From an uncultured Opitutia bacterium (GTDB lineage: Bacteria > Verrucomicrobiota > Verrucomicrobiia > Opitutales > Opitutaceae): 34,749 bases of DNA. Of the stretch, positions 15,745 through 22,763 are shown piece after piece. The DNA lies in contig CAIONS010000024.1 in assembly GCA_903859715.1 (NCBI GenBank), forward strand, positions 1 to 34,749. The letters run 5' to 3'. The translations under genes and the position numbers were made by a program. Positions within the stretch are counted from its first letter, which is position 1. Each line of letters begins with the position of its first letter. The notes under the pieces are model-generated. The model did no database searches. It saw only the letters and a list, made by a program, of their open reading frames with translations, and was not told the origin of the DNA.

Positions 15745-16494
15745 TCAGGACATCAGGTACCACGAGACCGCCCCGATTCCGCACAGGCCGAGCGCGGCCG
15801 AAACGAAGACGGGCAGATAGCTCACAAAGATGGTGCACAGGTACATGCCCAGCGAACCGGCGGCGAGGGCCAGCAGCGGCATCGGATGGCCGTTGGTCCA
15901 GAAAAAGAATCCCACGAAGCCGAAGCCCGCGGCGGCCCGGAAACGGATGAAGGGATAGAAACTCACCACGCCGAGCCCCAGCATGGTGGCGAGGAAAAGG
16001 TCGAAGGCGGCGAGGATCACCAGCGGATAGCCGAGCAGTTTGGGGTAATCCACGGCCATGATCGCGTCCACGGCGGGCAGGGCTTCACCGGCGGCGGCGA
16101 GCAGCAAAATCACGATGATGGCCCAGCGGCCGATGCCGGCGGCGCGGGCCATGGCGATGCTGGGGTCCTGCTTGCCGGATGTCTCGGCGGTGCGGCCCTC
16201 GGCGGCGGCGAGCATTTCATCGACGGTGATCGGCGCGGCGCTGTCGTTTTCCTGGTTGAGCAGGTCGAGCTTCACCTTGCTCTTGATCTTGAGCTTCTTT
16301 CGCTGGGGAAAAACCTGGGCCATCAGATCGGGGTTGGAGCCGATCGCTGCCCATTGCTCGGAGGTGGCGTCGTAAAACAGGGTCTCGGCGGTCACCTGGC
16401 CGGTGTCGGCGAGGGAGATGAGCTGCTCGAGGTTGAACGGTCCGCGGGCTTCCGTCTCGGTCTCGCTGCGGATATAAATTTCCTCCAGTGCCAT
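15745..16494 (-). CDS. GYF-domain (DUF4339) membrane protein
   Basis: 249 residues. The N-terminal ~65 residues form a GYF_2/DUF4339 domain (EEIYIRS...GPFNLEQLISLADTGQVTAETLFYDATSEQWAAIGSNPDL), a small fold thought to bind proline-rich peptides. A basic Lys-rich linker (RKKLKIKSKVKL) follows, then a membrane domain of about five helices (for example WAIIVILLLAAAGEAL, LVILAAFDLFLATMLGLGVVSF, VSAALGLCGIGAVSWYL). The function is unknown. The tight spacing to the YihY-like gene (16 bases) suggests the two work together. argS lies 68 bases upstream on the same strand. The start at 16494 is the first codon of the domain. Confidence 0.78.
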   Translation of the reverse strand: MALEEIYIRSETETEARGPFNLEQLISLADTGQVTAETLFYDATSEQWAAIGSNPDLMAQVFPQRKKLKIKSKVKLDLLNQENDSAAPITVDEMLAAAEGRTAETSGKQDPSIAMARAAGIGRWAIIVILLLAAAGEALPAVDAIMAVDYPKLLGYPLVILAAFDLFLATMLGLGVVSFYPFIRFRAAAGFGFVGFFFWTNGHPMPLLALAAGSLGMYLCTIFVSYLPVFVSAALGLCGIGAVSWYLMS

Positions 16495-16522
16495 AAGCCG
16501 GGCAATGTGGCCGTGCCCCCGG

Positions 16523-16550
16523 GGCGCAGCAAGAGTTTATTGGCTGCGCC
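16523..16550. other. hairpin between argS and the GYF-domain gene
   Basis: GGCGCAGC (16523-16530) pairs perfectly with GCTGCGCC (16543-16550) around an AT-rich 12-base loop, just after the argS stop. No U-run follows in the direction of transcription. It may attenuate or stabilise the argS transcript; it is not a canonical terminator. Confidence 0.35.
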
Positions 16551-16562
16551 GGAACACGTTCT

Positions 16563-18335
16563 TCACATCCGCGTCAGCGTGCGCAGCCCGAGCAGGTTCA
16601 GGCCGGTCTCCAGGACCAACAGGGTCCGGCCGCAGAGCAGCAGCCGGCGGGCGCGGATCGCGGGATCACCGACCGCGACTTTGTCCGCGGCGTAAAAGGC
16701 GCTGAATTCGCCGGCGAGCTCGTAGAGATAGAGGGAAAGGAAATGTGGCCGCAGGGTGTCGGTCGCGAGCCGGATGGCGTCGGCAAACTTCACGAGTTTG
16801 CGGGCGAGCGCGAGTTCGGCCGGGGTCTCCAGGGCACCGGCCTGCCCGGTGGGATCGGGGTTGGCAGCGGTCGCGCCCGACTCCGTCGTGCCAAGCTTGC
16901 GGAAGATCGAATGGATGCGGGCGCCGGCGTAGAGCAGGTAGGCGGCGGTGTTGCCTTCGAGGGAAATAATCTTGTCCCACGCGAAGACATAGTCACTGGA
17001 ACGGTTTTGAGAAAGGTCGGAGTACTGGATCGAGGCCACGCCCACGACAGCGGCGATCTTCTGTCGTTCGTCGGGCGGGATGTCGGCGCTGCGTTCGCTG
17101 ACGAGGGCAAAGGCCCGGGCTTCGGCTTCGGCGAGCAGCTCCTTGAGCTTGATGGTTCCGCCATCGCGGGTGCGGAGCGCCTTGCCATCCTCGCCAGTTA
17201 TGACCCCGAAGGTCACGTGGTGCAGCTCGGGCAGCCGGTAGTGTTTCGCGGCGAACCATTTTTTCACCGCGAGGAAGAGCTGCTCGAAATGGTCGGCCTG
17301 GCGGAAATCCGTAACGACGACGATGCCGTCGGCGTGGAAGTGCTCGGTGCGGTAGAGCGCGGTGGCGAGGTCCGTGGTGGCGTAGTTGCTGGCGCCATCG
17401 GCCTTCCGCATGATGAACGGCTGGGTCTTGAAGCGTGCGTGCTCGGGATGAAACACGACGAGCGCGCCCTGGCTTTCCTCTGCGAGGCCGGTCTCGGTCA
17501 GTTCGCGATAGATGCGCTCGACCTGGTCGTTGTAGAAGCTTTCACCGAGGGTGACGTCGAACGTGATGCCGAGCTGGTCGTAGATCTGCTGGAAGGCGCC
17601 GAGACTGGCTCCGTTGATCTCTTTCCAGATGGCGAGGTTGGCGGGATCGCCGCCCTGCAGCTTTACCAGCTCCTGGCGGGCCTGTTCGAGGACAGCGGGA
17701 TCGGCCTCGGCGGCGGCATTGCCAACTTTATAGAGGCGCTCAAACTCCTCAAGCGGATCGGCGGCGAGGGCGACGGGGTCGAGGTGGCGCTGATAAGCCC
17801 AGATGAGTTTGCCGAACTGCGTGCCCCAGTCGCCAATGTGATTGTCGCGAATGACCTTCGCGCCGCTGAACTCCAGCAACCGGCAGATGGCCTCGCCGAT
17901 GACGGCCGAACGCAGATGACCGACGTGCATCTGCTTCGCCGTGTTGGGCGACGAGTAATCGACGACCCACGTCTGGCCCTGCCGGACGGTGGCCGCACTG
18001 GCCTTCAGGTGGGCGGCGGAATCGTGGGTGCGCAGCCACGCGAGCAGGGTGGCGGGCTTCAGCGTGAAATTGATGAAGCCGGGTCCGGCGATGACGACAT
18101 CGTAGTCGGCGGACACTTCGGCGGGCAGGGCGGTGGTGAGCTTTTCGGCGACTGCGCGGGGGTTGAGTTTGCGGGCCTTGGCGTAGCCGAGGACACCATT
18201 GGCCTGAAAATCTCCATGGCGCGCATCTGCCGTGCGCACCTCGGGTGCGAAGGCGGCGGCCTCGAGCCCGGCGGTGACCGCGGCGGACTTGAGGGCCGTG
18301 TCGAGGGCGTCGGCGAGATTGAACGGAACAGGCAT
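16563..18335 (-). CDS. argS: arginyl-tRNA synthetase
   Basis: A 590-residue class I aminoacyl-tRNA synthetase charging tRNA-Arg. The N-terminal Arg-tRNA synthetase additional domain (about 1-110) ends before VVDYSSPNTAKQMHVGHLRSAVIGE, where HVGH (137-140) is the HIGH signature. GDWGTQFGKLIWAYQ and MRKADGASNYATTDLATALYR are conserved active-site parts. The KMSKS loop is replaced by the ArgS-typical GEDGKALRTRDGGTIKLKELL. The C-terminal DALR anticodon domain starts near SLEGNTAAYLLYAGARIHSIFRK and ends TRM. The length matches the family (E. coli 577), and the cytoplasmic enzyme is complete. It is the first gene of the minus-strand envelope gene run and is divergent from the DeoA-family gene. 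Confidence 0.95.
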   Translation of the reverse strand: MPVPFNLADALDTALKSAAVTAGLEAAAFAPEVRTADARHGDFQANGVLGYAKARKLNPRAVAEKLTTALPAEVSADYDVVIAGPGFINFTLKPATLLAWLRTHDSAAHLKASAATVRQGQTWVVDYSSPNTAKQMHVGHLRSAVIGEAICRLLEFSGAKVIRDNHIGDWGTQFGKLIWAYQRHLDPVALAADPLEEFERLYKVGNAAAEADPAVLEQARQELVKLQGGDPANLAIWKEINGASLGAFQQIYDQLGITFDVTLGESFYNDQVERIYRELTETGLAEESQGALVVFHPEHARFKTQPFIMRKADGASNYATTDLATALYRTEHFHADGIVVVTDFRQADHFEQLFLAVKKWFAAKHYRLPELHHVTFGVITGEDGKALRTRDGGTIKLKELLAEAEARAFALVSERSADIPPDERQKIAAVVGVASIQYSDLSQNRSSDYVFAWDKIISLEGNTAAYLLYAGARIHSIFRKLGTTESGATAANPDPTGQAGALETPAELALARKLVKFADAIRLATDTLRPHFLSLYLYELAGEFSAFYAADKVAVGDPAIRARRLLLCGRTLLVLETGLNLLGLRTLTRM

Positions 18336-18622
18336 CCGCTCACTTCACAGCCGTGCCCCGGGCTCGCGCAAGCGTGGAGTTGGACCGGGTTTAGGCAGGC
18401 AGGGCAGGACTTGCACAGGACAGGCCGAATCCGTCTGCCGGCACCGGCTCCGTGGCTGGACGCTTGATGAGTCGGGCCAGGTCGCCCTGCCTGAAGGGTC
18501 CGTCCCCAAGGGGATTTGAGTCTTAACGCAGGGCAGTTTCGGCTCGACAAATTCGCTGGAGCGAGTGTGATGGCAAACTTTTCCGCGCCGCGGCCCCTAC
18601 CGTGGCACCCCATCTTATCCAC
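18336..18622. other. divergent intergenic region between argS and the DeoA-family gene
   Basis: There is no gene in these 287 bases; they must hold two divergent promoters. A 10-bp inverted repeat, CAGGCAGGGC at 18396-18405 and GCCCTGCCTG at 18484-18493, encloses 78 bases and could be a regulatory or RNA structure. No convincing -35/-10 pair is visible. Confidence 0.35.
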
Positions 18623-19966
18623 ATGAGCAAACGCAATATTCCTACTCGCCGGTTCATCAAACCCACCTTCGAGTTCCTGATCGAAAAGAAGCGCGACGGC
18701 GGCGAGTTCACCCAGGAGGAAATTCGCTACATCATTGATAGCACGCTGGATGGCGAGATGCCTCAGCACCAGTTGTCCGCGCTGATGATGGCGATTTATT
18801 TCTCCAACATGTCCGCCCAGGAAACGGCCGACCTGACCGAGGAAATGATGCTTTCCGGCGAGGTGATCGACCTTTCGCACATCGCCAAGCCCAAGATCGA
18901 CAAGTACTCCACCGGCGGCGTGGGCGACAAAACCTCCCTGGTGCTTGTACCCCTTGCGATGGCCAGTGGCGTCGTCGTTCCGATGATGTGCGGGGTCGAG
19001 CACGACTACGTCATCAACACCCTCGACAAACTGGGTTGCTTCCAGGGCTTCAAGAGCCAGCAGACGATCGAGCAGTTTTCCTCCCAGCTCGCCTGCATCG
19101 GCGGCGCGATCGTTGCGCAGAGCGAAGCCCTCGCTCCGGCGGATGCCAAATTCTATGCCCTCCGCAAGGAGACCGGCACCATTCCGAGCCTCCCACTTAT
19201 CACCGGCAGCGTGTTGTCCAAGAAGCTCGCCGAGGGTTCCGAGGGTCTCGTGATCGACGTGAAGTGGGGCAACGGCTCCTTCATCAAGGACCTCGAGCAG
19301 GCCAAGCAGCTTGCCCGTTCCATGACCCGCGTCGGCCGCTCGATGAAGCGTCGCTGTGTCGCGCTCGTGACCGACATGAACCAGCCGCTCGGCGACACCG
19401 TCGGTACTTCCCTCGAGGTCAAGGAAGCCATCGCCCTCCTGAAGGGCGAGGGTCCGGAGGACATGAAGGAACTCGTGCTCAAGCTCGGCATGGAGATCGT
19501 CCGCCTGGCCGGCGTCGCGGGTTCGACCCTCTCCGCCAAGCAGACTGTGCAGCGCCATCTGACCGACGGTTCCGCGCTCGCGAAGTTCAAGGACCTCGTG
19601 AAGGCGCAGGGCGGCGACACCACCTTCATCGACCACCCGGAGAAATTCCCGGCGGCGAAACACATCCGCAAATTGCCCGCCCCGAAGCGTGGCTATGTGC
19701 ACACCATCAATGCGGCGATGATCGCCCGCGGCGTGCACCTCCTGGGGGCCGGCCGGGAAAATCCGCAGGACAAGCTCGATTACGCCGTGGGCGTTTCCGA
19801 GATCAAGAAGGTCGGCACGCAGGTGAAGCAGGGCGAGCCGCTGATGATGATCCATTATAACGACGAGGCGAAACTCGAGCAGGCGCTCGACCACTTCAAG
19901 AATGCGTACCGCCTCGCGCCGAAGCGTCCGACGCCTCCGCCGCTCATCGTCGAGCGCGTGGCGTAA
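18623..19966 (+). CDS. DeoA/pyrimidine-nucleoside phosphorylase family protein with altered active site
   Basis: 447 residues from 18623 (E. coli DeoA 440). The whole length aligns by eye with thymidine/pyrimidine-nucleoside phosphorylases, which split pyrimidine nucleosides with phosphate. Supporting stretches are DGEMPQHQLSALMMAIYF, YSTGGVGDKTSLVLVPLA, FYALRKETGTIPSLPLITGSVLSKKLAEG, ALVTDMNQPLG and DYAVGVSEI. Two active-site segments differ. The invariant KHSTGG is KYSTGG (catalytic His85 of E. coli is Tyr95), and the SGRGLGHTGGT phosphate/nucleoside loop reads CGVEHDYVINT (123-133), keeping only a Gly and the final Thr. The Arg, Ser and Lys equivalent to E. coli Arg171, Ser186 and Lys190 are kept at the right spacing. 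So the fold is clear, but the reaction or substrate is probably different. A shorter start than 18602 was chosen because MSKRN begins the similar region. A terminator follows. Confidence 0.8.
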   Translation: MSKRNIPTRRFIKPTFEFLIEKKRDGGEFTQEEIRYIIDSTLDGEMPQHQLSALMMAIYFSNMSAQETADLTEEMMLSGEVIDLSHIAKPKIDKYSTGGVGDKTSLVLVPLAMASGVVVPMMCGVEHDYVINTLDKLGCFQGFKSQQTIEQFSSQLACIGGAIVAQSEALAPADAKFYALRKETGTIPSLPLITGSVLSKKLAEGSEGLVIDVKWGNGSFIKDLEQAKQLARSMTRVGRSMKRRCVALVTDMNQPLGDTVGTSLEVKEAIALLKGEGPEDMKELVLKLGMEIVRLAGVAGSTLSAKQTVQRHLTDGSALAKFKDLVKAQGGDTTFIDHPEKFPAAKHIRKLPAPKRGYVHTINAAMIARGVHLLGAGRENPQDKLDYAVGVSEIKKVGTQVKQGEPLMMIHYNDEAKLEQALDHFKNAYRLAPKRPTPPPLIVERVA

Positions 19967-19985
19967 GGCCTCCGCTAACGTCTAC

Positions 19986-20019
19986 AAAAAAGCCCCGGCT
20001 GCGAAGCCGGGGCTTTTTG
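19986..20019. terminator. bidirectional intrinsic terminator
   Basis: A perfect 10-bp GC-rich stem, AGCCCCGGCT (19991-20000) and AGCCGGGGCT (20005-20014), with a GCGA tetraloop. It is flanked by a run of A before and a run of T after. It lies between the convergent DeoA-family gene and the glycine-zipper lipoprotein gene and serves both strands. Confidence 0.95.
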
Positions 20020-20024
20020 TTTGA

Positions 20025-20555
20025 TTACATCCAGTATCCCCGGACGAAGACGTAGCCTCCGCCACGGTTTTCCCAGTGGGCGGCGACGTAGCTCTGGCTG
20101 GTCGGCGGGGGAATTTCCCAGTGACCCTGAGCCCACGTGTAGCCGGCGCCATTGTAGTCCCAGTAACCCGGGATCCAGAGGGCGTTCGGGGCCGGAGCCG
20201 GACCGACCGTCTCGGTCACCTGCGGAGGTGGCGGTGGGGCGGGAGGGGTCTGCTGGACGACGACAGTGCGATAGGCGACCGGGCGTTGGGCATAGCCGCC
20301 GCCGTAGACCGTGCCGTTCTCGTTATCCTTGGCATTGCCGAGCGTACCGCCGGCAATGGCACCTGCGGCAGCGCCAATCAGGGCGCCGGCGGCGCCATTA
20401 TGGCCGCCGCTGTTATTGCCGATAATCGCCCCGGCCAAAGCGCCGAGGGCGCCACCGGCCACTGCGCCTTGCTGGGTGTTGGGTCCGGTGCCCACGCAGC
20501 CGGTCAAAAGCGTACCCAAGGCGAGGGCGGGAATGAACAGATGTTTTGAGTTCAT
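20025..20555 (-). CDS. glycine-zipper, YXWGXW-repeat lipoprotein
   Basis: 176 residues. A lipoprotein signal peptide has its lipobox LLTGC at Cys20. A long glycine zipper (about 28-75: GAVAGGALGALAGAIIGNN and GAAGALIGAAAGAIAGGTLG) is typical of outer-membrane-associated small proteins. A proline-rich linker (PPAPPPPPQ) leads to two C-terminal copies of the aromatic YXWGXW-type motif (YTWAQGHW and YVFVRGYW). Such proteins are abundant, poorly understood envelope or surface components. It is the second of two minus-strand genes for small exported proteins, 33 bases after the preceding one, so an operon is likely. Its 3' end abuts the shared terminator. The function is unknown. Confidence 0.82.
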   Translation of the reverse strand: MNSKHLFIPALALGTLLTGCVGTGPNTQQGAVAGGALGALAGAIIGNNSGGHNGAAGALIGAAAGAIAGGTLGNAKDNENGTVYGGGYAQRPVAYRTVVVQQTPPAPPPPPQVTETVGPAPAPNALWIPGYWDYNGAGYTWAQGHWEIPPPTSQSYVAAHWENRGGGYVFVRGYWM

Positions 20556-20588
20556 GCTGGTGAAAATTGAAGAGGAAACGTCAGGCAG

Positions 20589-21149
20589 TTACCAGCGGCC
20601 GTGACCGTGATAAAAACCGCCGCCATGATAGTACCCACCGTGGTAACCGCCATGGAAGCCGAAGCCCAAGCCGATGCCCAGCGCGAGCGGACCATACAGA
20701 CCCCACGGGGAATAATACGGGTCACCCGCATAGTAATACGAAGCATACGGGTCAGCCTGGGTGTAAACCACGGTCGGCGCAGCCTGCGTGTAGACGACGG
20801 TCGGCGCGGGCGAAGACGGAACCGCGACGGTGTTCGCCACCACGGCAGTCTGGCCAGGCGAGCCGGCGGACGGGAGGAGTTGGTACGCGACCGTGTTCAG
20901 CTGCCCGCTGGCCAATTTGTAGGTGACGGTGATCTGAGCGGCCGTCTGGTCGATTTTTTCGACACTGATGCCTTGGGCGGCGGCGACGTTGGTCAGTTCA
21001 GCCGGCGAAGGAAGCCGGGGAGCGTAAATGATCCGGGATGGAGCCGGAACCGCGGCCGAATCGGCCACGGGAGCGGCGGTCTGGGCTTGGGCACCGAGGG
21101 CGATAAGCCCGGCGGCGAGCAGGAAAGCAGGAATGAGTTTGGTTTTCAT
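20589..21149 (-). CDS. small exported protein with Gly/His/Tyr-rich tail
   Basis: A 186-residue protein, not recognised as a named family. It has a clear Sec signal peptide (KTKLIPAFLLAAGLIALGAQAQ). The middle region, EITN-like PSPAELTNVAAAQGISVEKIDQTAAQITVTYKLASGQLNTVAYQLLP, looks like a small alpha/beta fold. A tandem PTVVYTQA repeat follows. The last ~45 residues are low-complexity and rich in Tyr, Gly and His (for example YYYAGDPYYSPWG and GGYHGGYYHGGGFYHGHG), resembling metal-binding or adhesive surface tails. It is probably co-transcribed with the glycine-zipper lipoprotein gene. A plausible role is a cell-surface or periplasmic stress protein, but this is a guess. Confidence 0.7.
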   Translation of the reverse strand: MKTKLIPAFLLAAGLIALGAQAQTAAPVADSAAVPAPSRIIYAPRLPSPAELTNVAAAQGISVEKIDQTAAQITVTYKLASGQLNTVAYQLLPSAGSPGQTAVVANTVAVPSSPAPTVVYTQAAPTVVYTQADPYASYYYAGDPYYSPWGLYGPLALGIGLGFGFHGGYHGGYYHGGGFYHGHGRW

Positions 21150-21254
21150 GGTCTGGAAGTGGTTAACGTTAGCTTAATCCTATGACTCCGAAAGGACACC
21201 TGAGGTTTCGCGATTTTTGACAATGATTCGATTTGAAGGTTTCCCGCGGCTGGC

Positions 21255-21298
21255 GTGTCTGTCGGGCGAGCCGGTTAGCCGGCGGATCGGACAGGCAC
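21255..21298. other. 44-base two-tier hairpin
   Basis: GTGTCTGTC (21255-21263) pairs with GACAGGCAC (21290-21298) with one G-U pair. Inside it, GCCGG-TTAG-CCGGC (21270-21283) forms a second stem. It lies between the GH29-like stop and the start of the exported protein gene. It has no following U-run on either strand, so it may be a weak terminator of the GH29-like gene or a structured 5' leader element. Confidence 0.35.
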
Positions 21299-21395
21299 TC
21301 AACCTTTGTAATGAGCGAACCCTACCATTGGTCCGGTGGATTTTCAACCTAGAGGCCTGCTTCGTGCGGGCCATGAAGAAGGCGCGGCCTCTTAT

Positions 21396-22379
21396 TTATG
21401 CCATCGGCCGTACGGCGCGTCCGAGCGCCGCCAGCTGCGGGCGGAAGCTTTCGTCGATCAACCCGGCGGCGGTCAGCGGCACGTCCCACGAGACGGCGCC
21501 GCCCTTGCCGTTGATGAACTTGGTGTAGCCGATGGTGAGTTCGTCGGGGAAGCGCACGGGGCCCTTGCCCCACCAGTCGCCCATGAGGGTGAGCACGTGG
21601 AGCTGGGCGCCGTTGAGGAAGCGCCCGTAGTTCGCGAGGCGCGAATAGTCCGTCACGTTGCCCGGCGCCACGGTCATGTCGCGCTCGATTTCGCCGGGCG
21701 TATAGTCCTCGTACTCGGTCATCGAGTAGAGCGGGGTGCGCAGCCCGTTGTTGAAAGCGACGATGGAATCGGGATTCCCTGCCTTAAGCGCTGCAGCGAA
21801 ACTCCGGTAGTTGGGCGCGTCGAGGTGCTGGTACTTCGCGTGATCGTAGGGGCCGTCGATCCACCAGCCGCTCACGGTTTTCCCCCAGCGCAGCGACCAC
21901 TCGCGGACGACCGCTTCCCAGTTGGTCTGCAGCGCAGTCATGCGCTCGTCCGGCGTCCCTTCGAGGCGGGTCCTGGCGATGGCATCACTGGCGGGCGCGG
22001 CTCCGGGCAGGTACGCCATGAGGCGGATGCCATGGCGGGCGAGGGCACGTCCCAAGTCGGCGACGAGGTCGCGCTGCGAGCACTTGCTGGGTTGAATGCC
22101 GACGATGTCGTCGTAGGTCCGGTTGGGCGAGAGATAGAAACCGGAATTCTGCCCGAGGGTGAAAATGAAATAAGGCACGCCGGCATCGGCCAGCTGCTGC
22201 GCGAGGGCGGCCACGTCGAATGCATCGATGCGCCGGTTCCACTCGCTGACCGGCAGCGCGGTCGGCTGCAGGTTGCTGGCCGTGTCGGCGAGATAGCAGC
22301 CGAAGACGCCCCAGCGGCACTTCATGAGCCAATCGGTGTTGGCGCGTTTCCAAGGCTCCAAGTTCGCGGGCGGCTTCAT
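21396..22379 (-). CDS. GH29-like (alpha-L-fucosidase fold) protein
   Basis: 327 residues. The fold resembles the catalytic barrel of glycoside hydrolase family 29. An N-terminal WLMKCRWGVFGCYLAD stands where fucosidases have the W---KFGMF-HWG motif, then come FDVAALAQQLADAGVPYFIFTLGQNSGFYLSPN and VSGWWIDGPY. The Asp of the last motif would correspond to the nucleophile of the GH29 W-NDG motif. The later region (GGAVSWDVPLTAAGLIDES) also fits. It has no signal peptide, so it would act in the cytoplasm or be non-classically exported. It is shorter than most fucosidases because the C-terminal beta-domain is absent. It may be a glycosidase of unknown specificity or a non-catalytic relative. It diverges from the small PLDc_N gene. 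Confidence 0.65.
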   Translation of the reverse strand: MKPPANLEPWKRANTDWLMKCRWGVFGCYLADTASNLQPTALPVSEWNRRIDAFDVAALAQQLADAGVPYFIFTLGQNSGFYLSPNRTYDDIVGIQPSKCSQRDLVADLGRALARHGIRLMAYLPGAAPASDAIARTRLEGTPDERMTALQTNWEAVVREWSLRWGKTVSGWWIDGPYDHAKYQHLDAPNYRSFAAALKAGNPDSIVAFNNGLRTPLYSMTEYEDYTPGEIERDMTVAPGNVTDYSRLANYGRFLNGAQLHVLTLMGDWWGKGPVRFPDELTIGYTKFINGKGGAVSWDVPLTAAGLIDESFRPQLAALGRAVRPMA

Positions 22380-22523
22380 ATGAGGAGGCAGGGATGAACG
22401 TCCGGCCTTTCCGCTTCAATCCCGCAGTAATCGGAATGAGGGCAGGCCCCAGGTATGCTCCATCGCTGTGCGCCGCCTGCTTTTCTTGGGAACCACCCGT
22501 CGTGGAGGGACACGATAGATATC

Positions 22524-22703
22524 ATGAACAACGGGCTTAATTACTTCCTCTCCATCCTCTGGTTCGTGCTGTGGATCGTGGCGATCGTCGATTGCGTGAA
22601 GAGCAGCAATCCCAACAAGGTCCTCTGGATCATCGTCATCATCCTGCTGCCGTTCCTCGGATCGATTCTGTATTTCATGCTTGGGCGTCGCACTGCCGCC
22701 TAA
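22524..22703 (+). CDS. PLDc_N-domain small membrane protein
   Basis: 59 residues from the ATG at 22524; a longer frame from 22455 adds unrelated residues. Two membrane helices (YFLSILWFVLWIVAIVDCV and VLWIIVIILLPFLGSILYFML) are joined by the loop KSSNPNKV and followed by GRR. This is the phospholipase D-nuclease N-terminal (PLDc_N) motif, here as a free-standing protein, as is common in many bacteria. No function is established for such stand-alone copies. It lies 60 bases upstream of the metallophosphatase gene on the same strand, and the two may share a transcript. Confidence 0.8.
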   Translation: MNNGLNYFLSILWFVLWIVAIVDCVKSSNPNKVLWIIVIILLPFLGSILYFMLGRRTAA

Positions 22704-22763
22704 GGTGCACGGGTTCCCGCAACCTGCGCTCGACCCGCGACGAACGGCCGCTTTGCTGGTGGC

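Noticed and set aside
18988-19030. frameshift as the cause of the odd DeoA loop
   Set aside because: Neither alternative frame restores the SGRGLGHTGGT motif, and both flanks are in the same frame.
18059-19894. 611-codon minus-strand frame spanning argS and the DeoA-family gene
   Set aside because: It crosses two well-supported genes and an intergenic region, and its composition is that of reverse-complement shadow.
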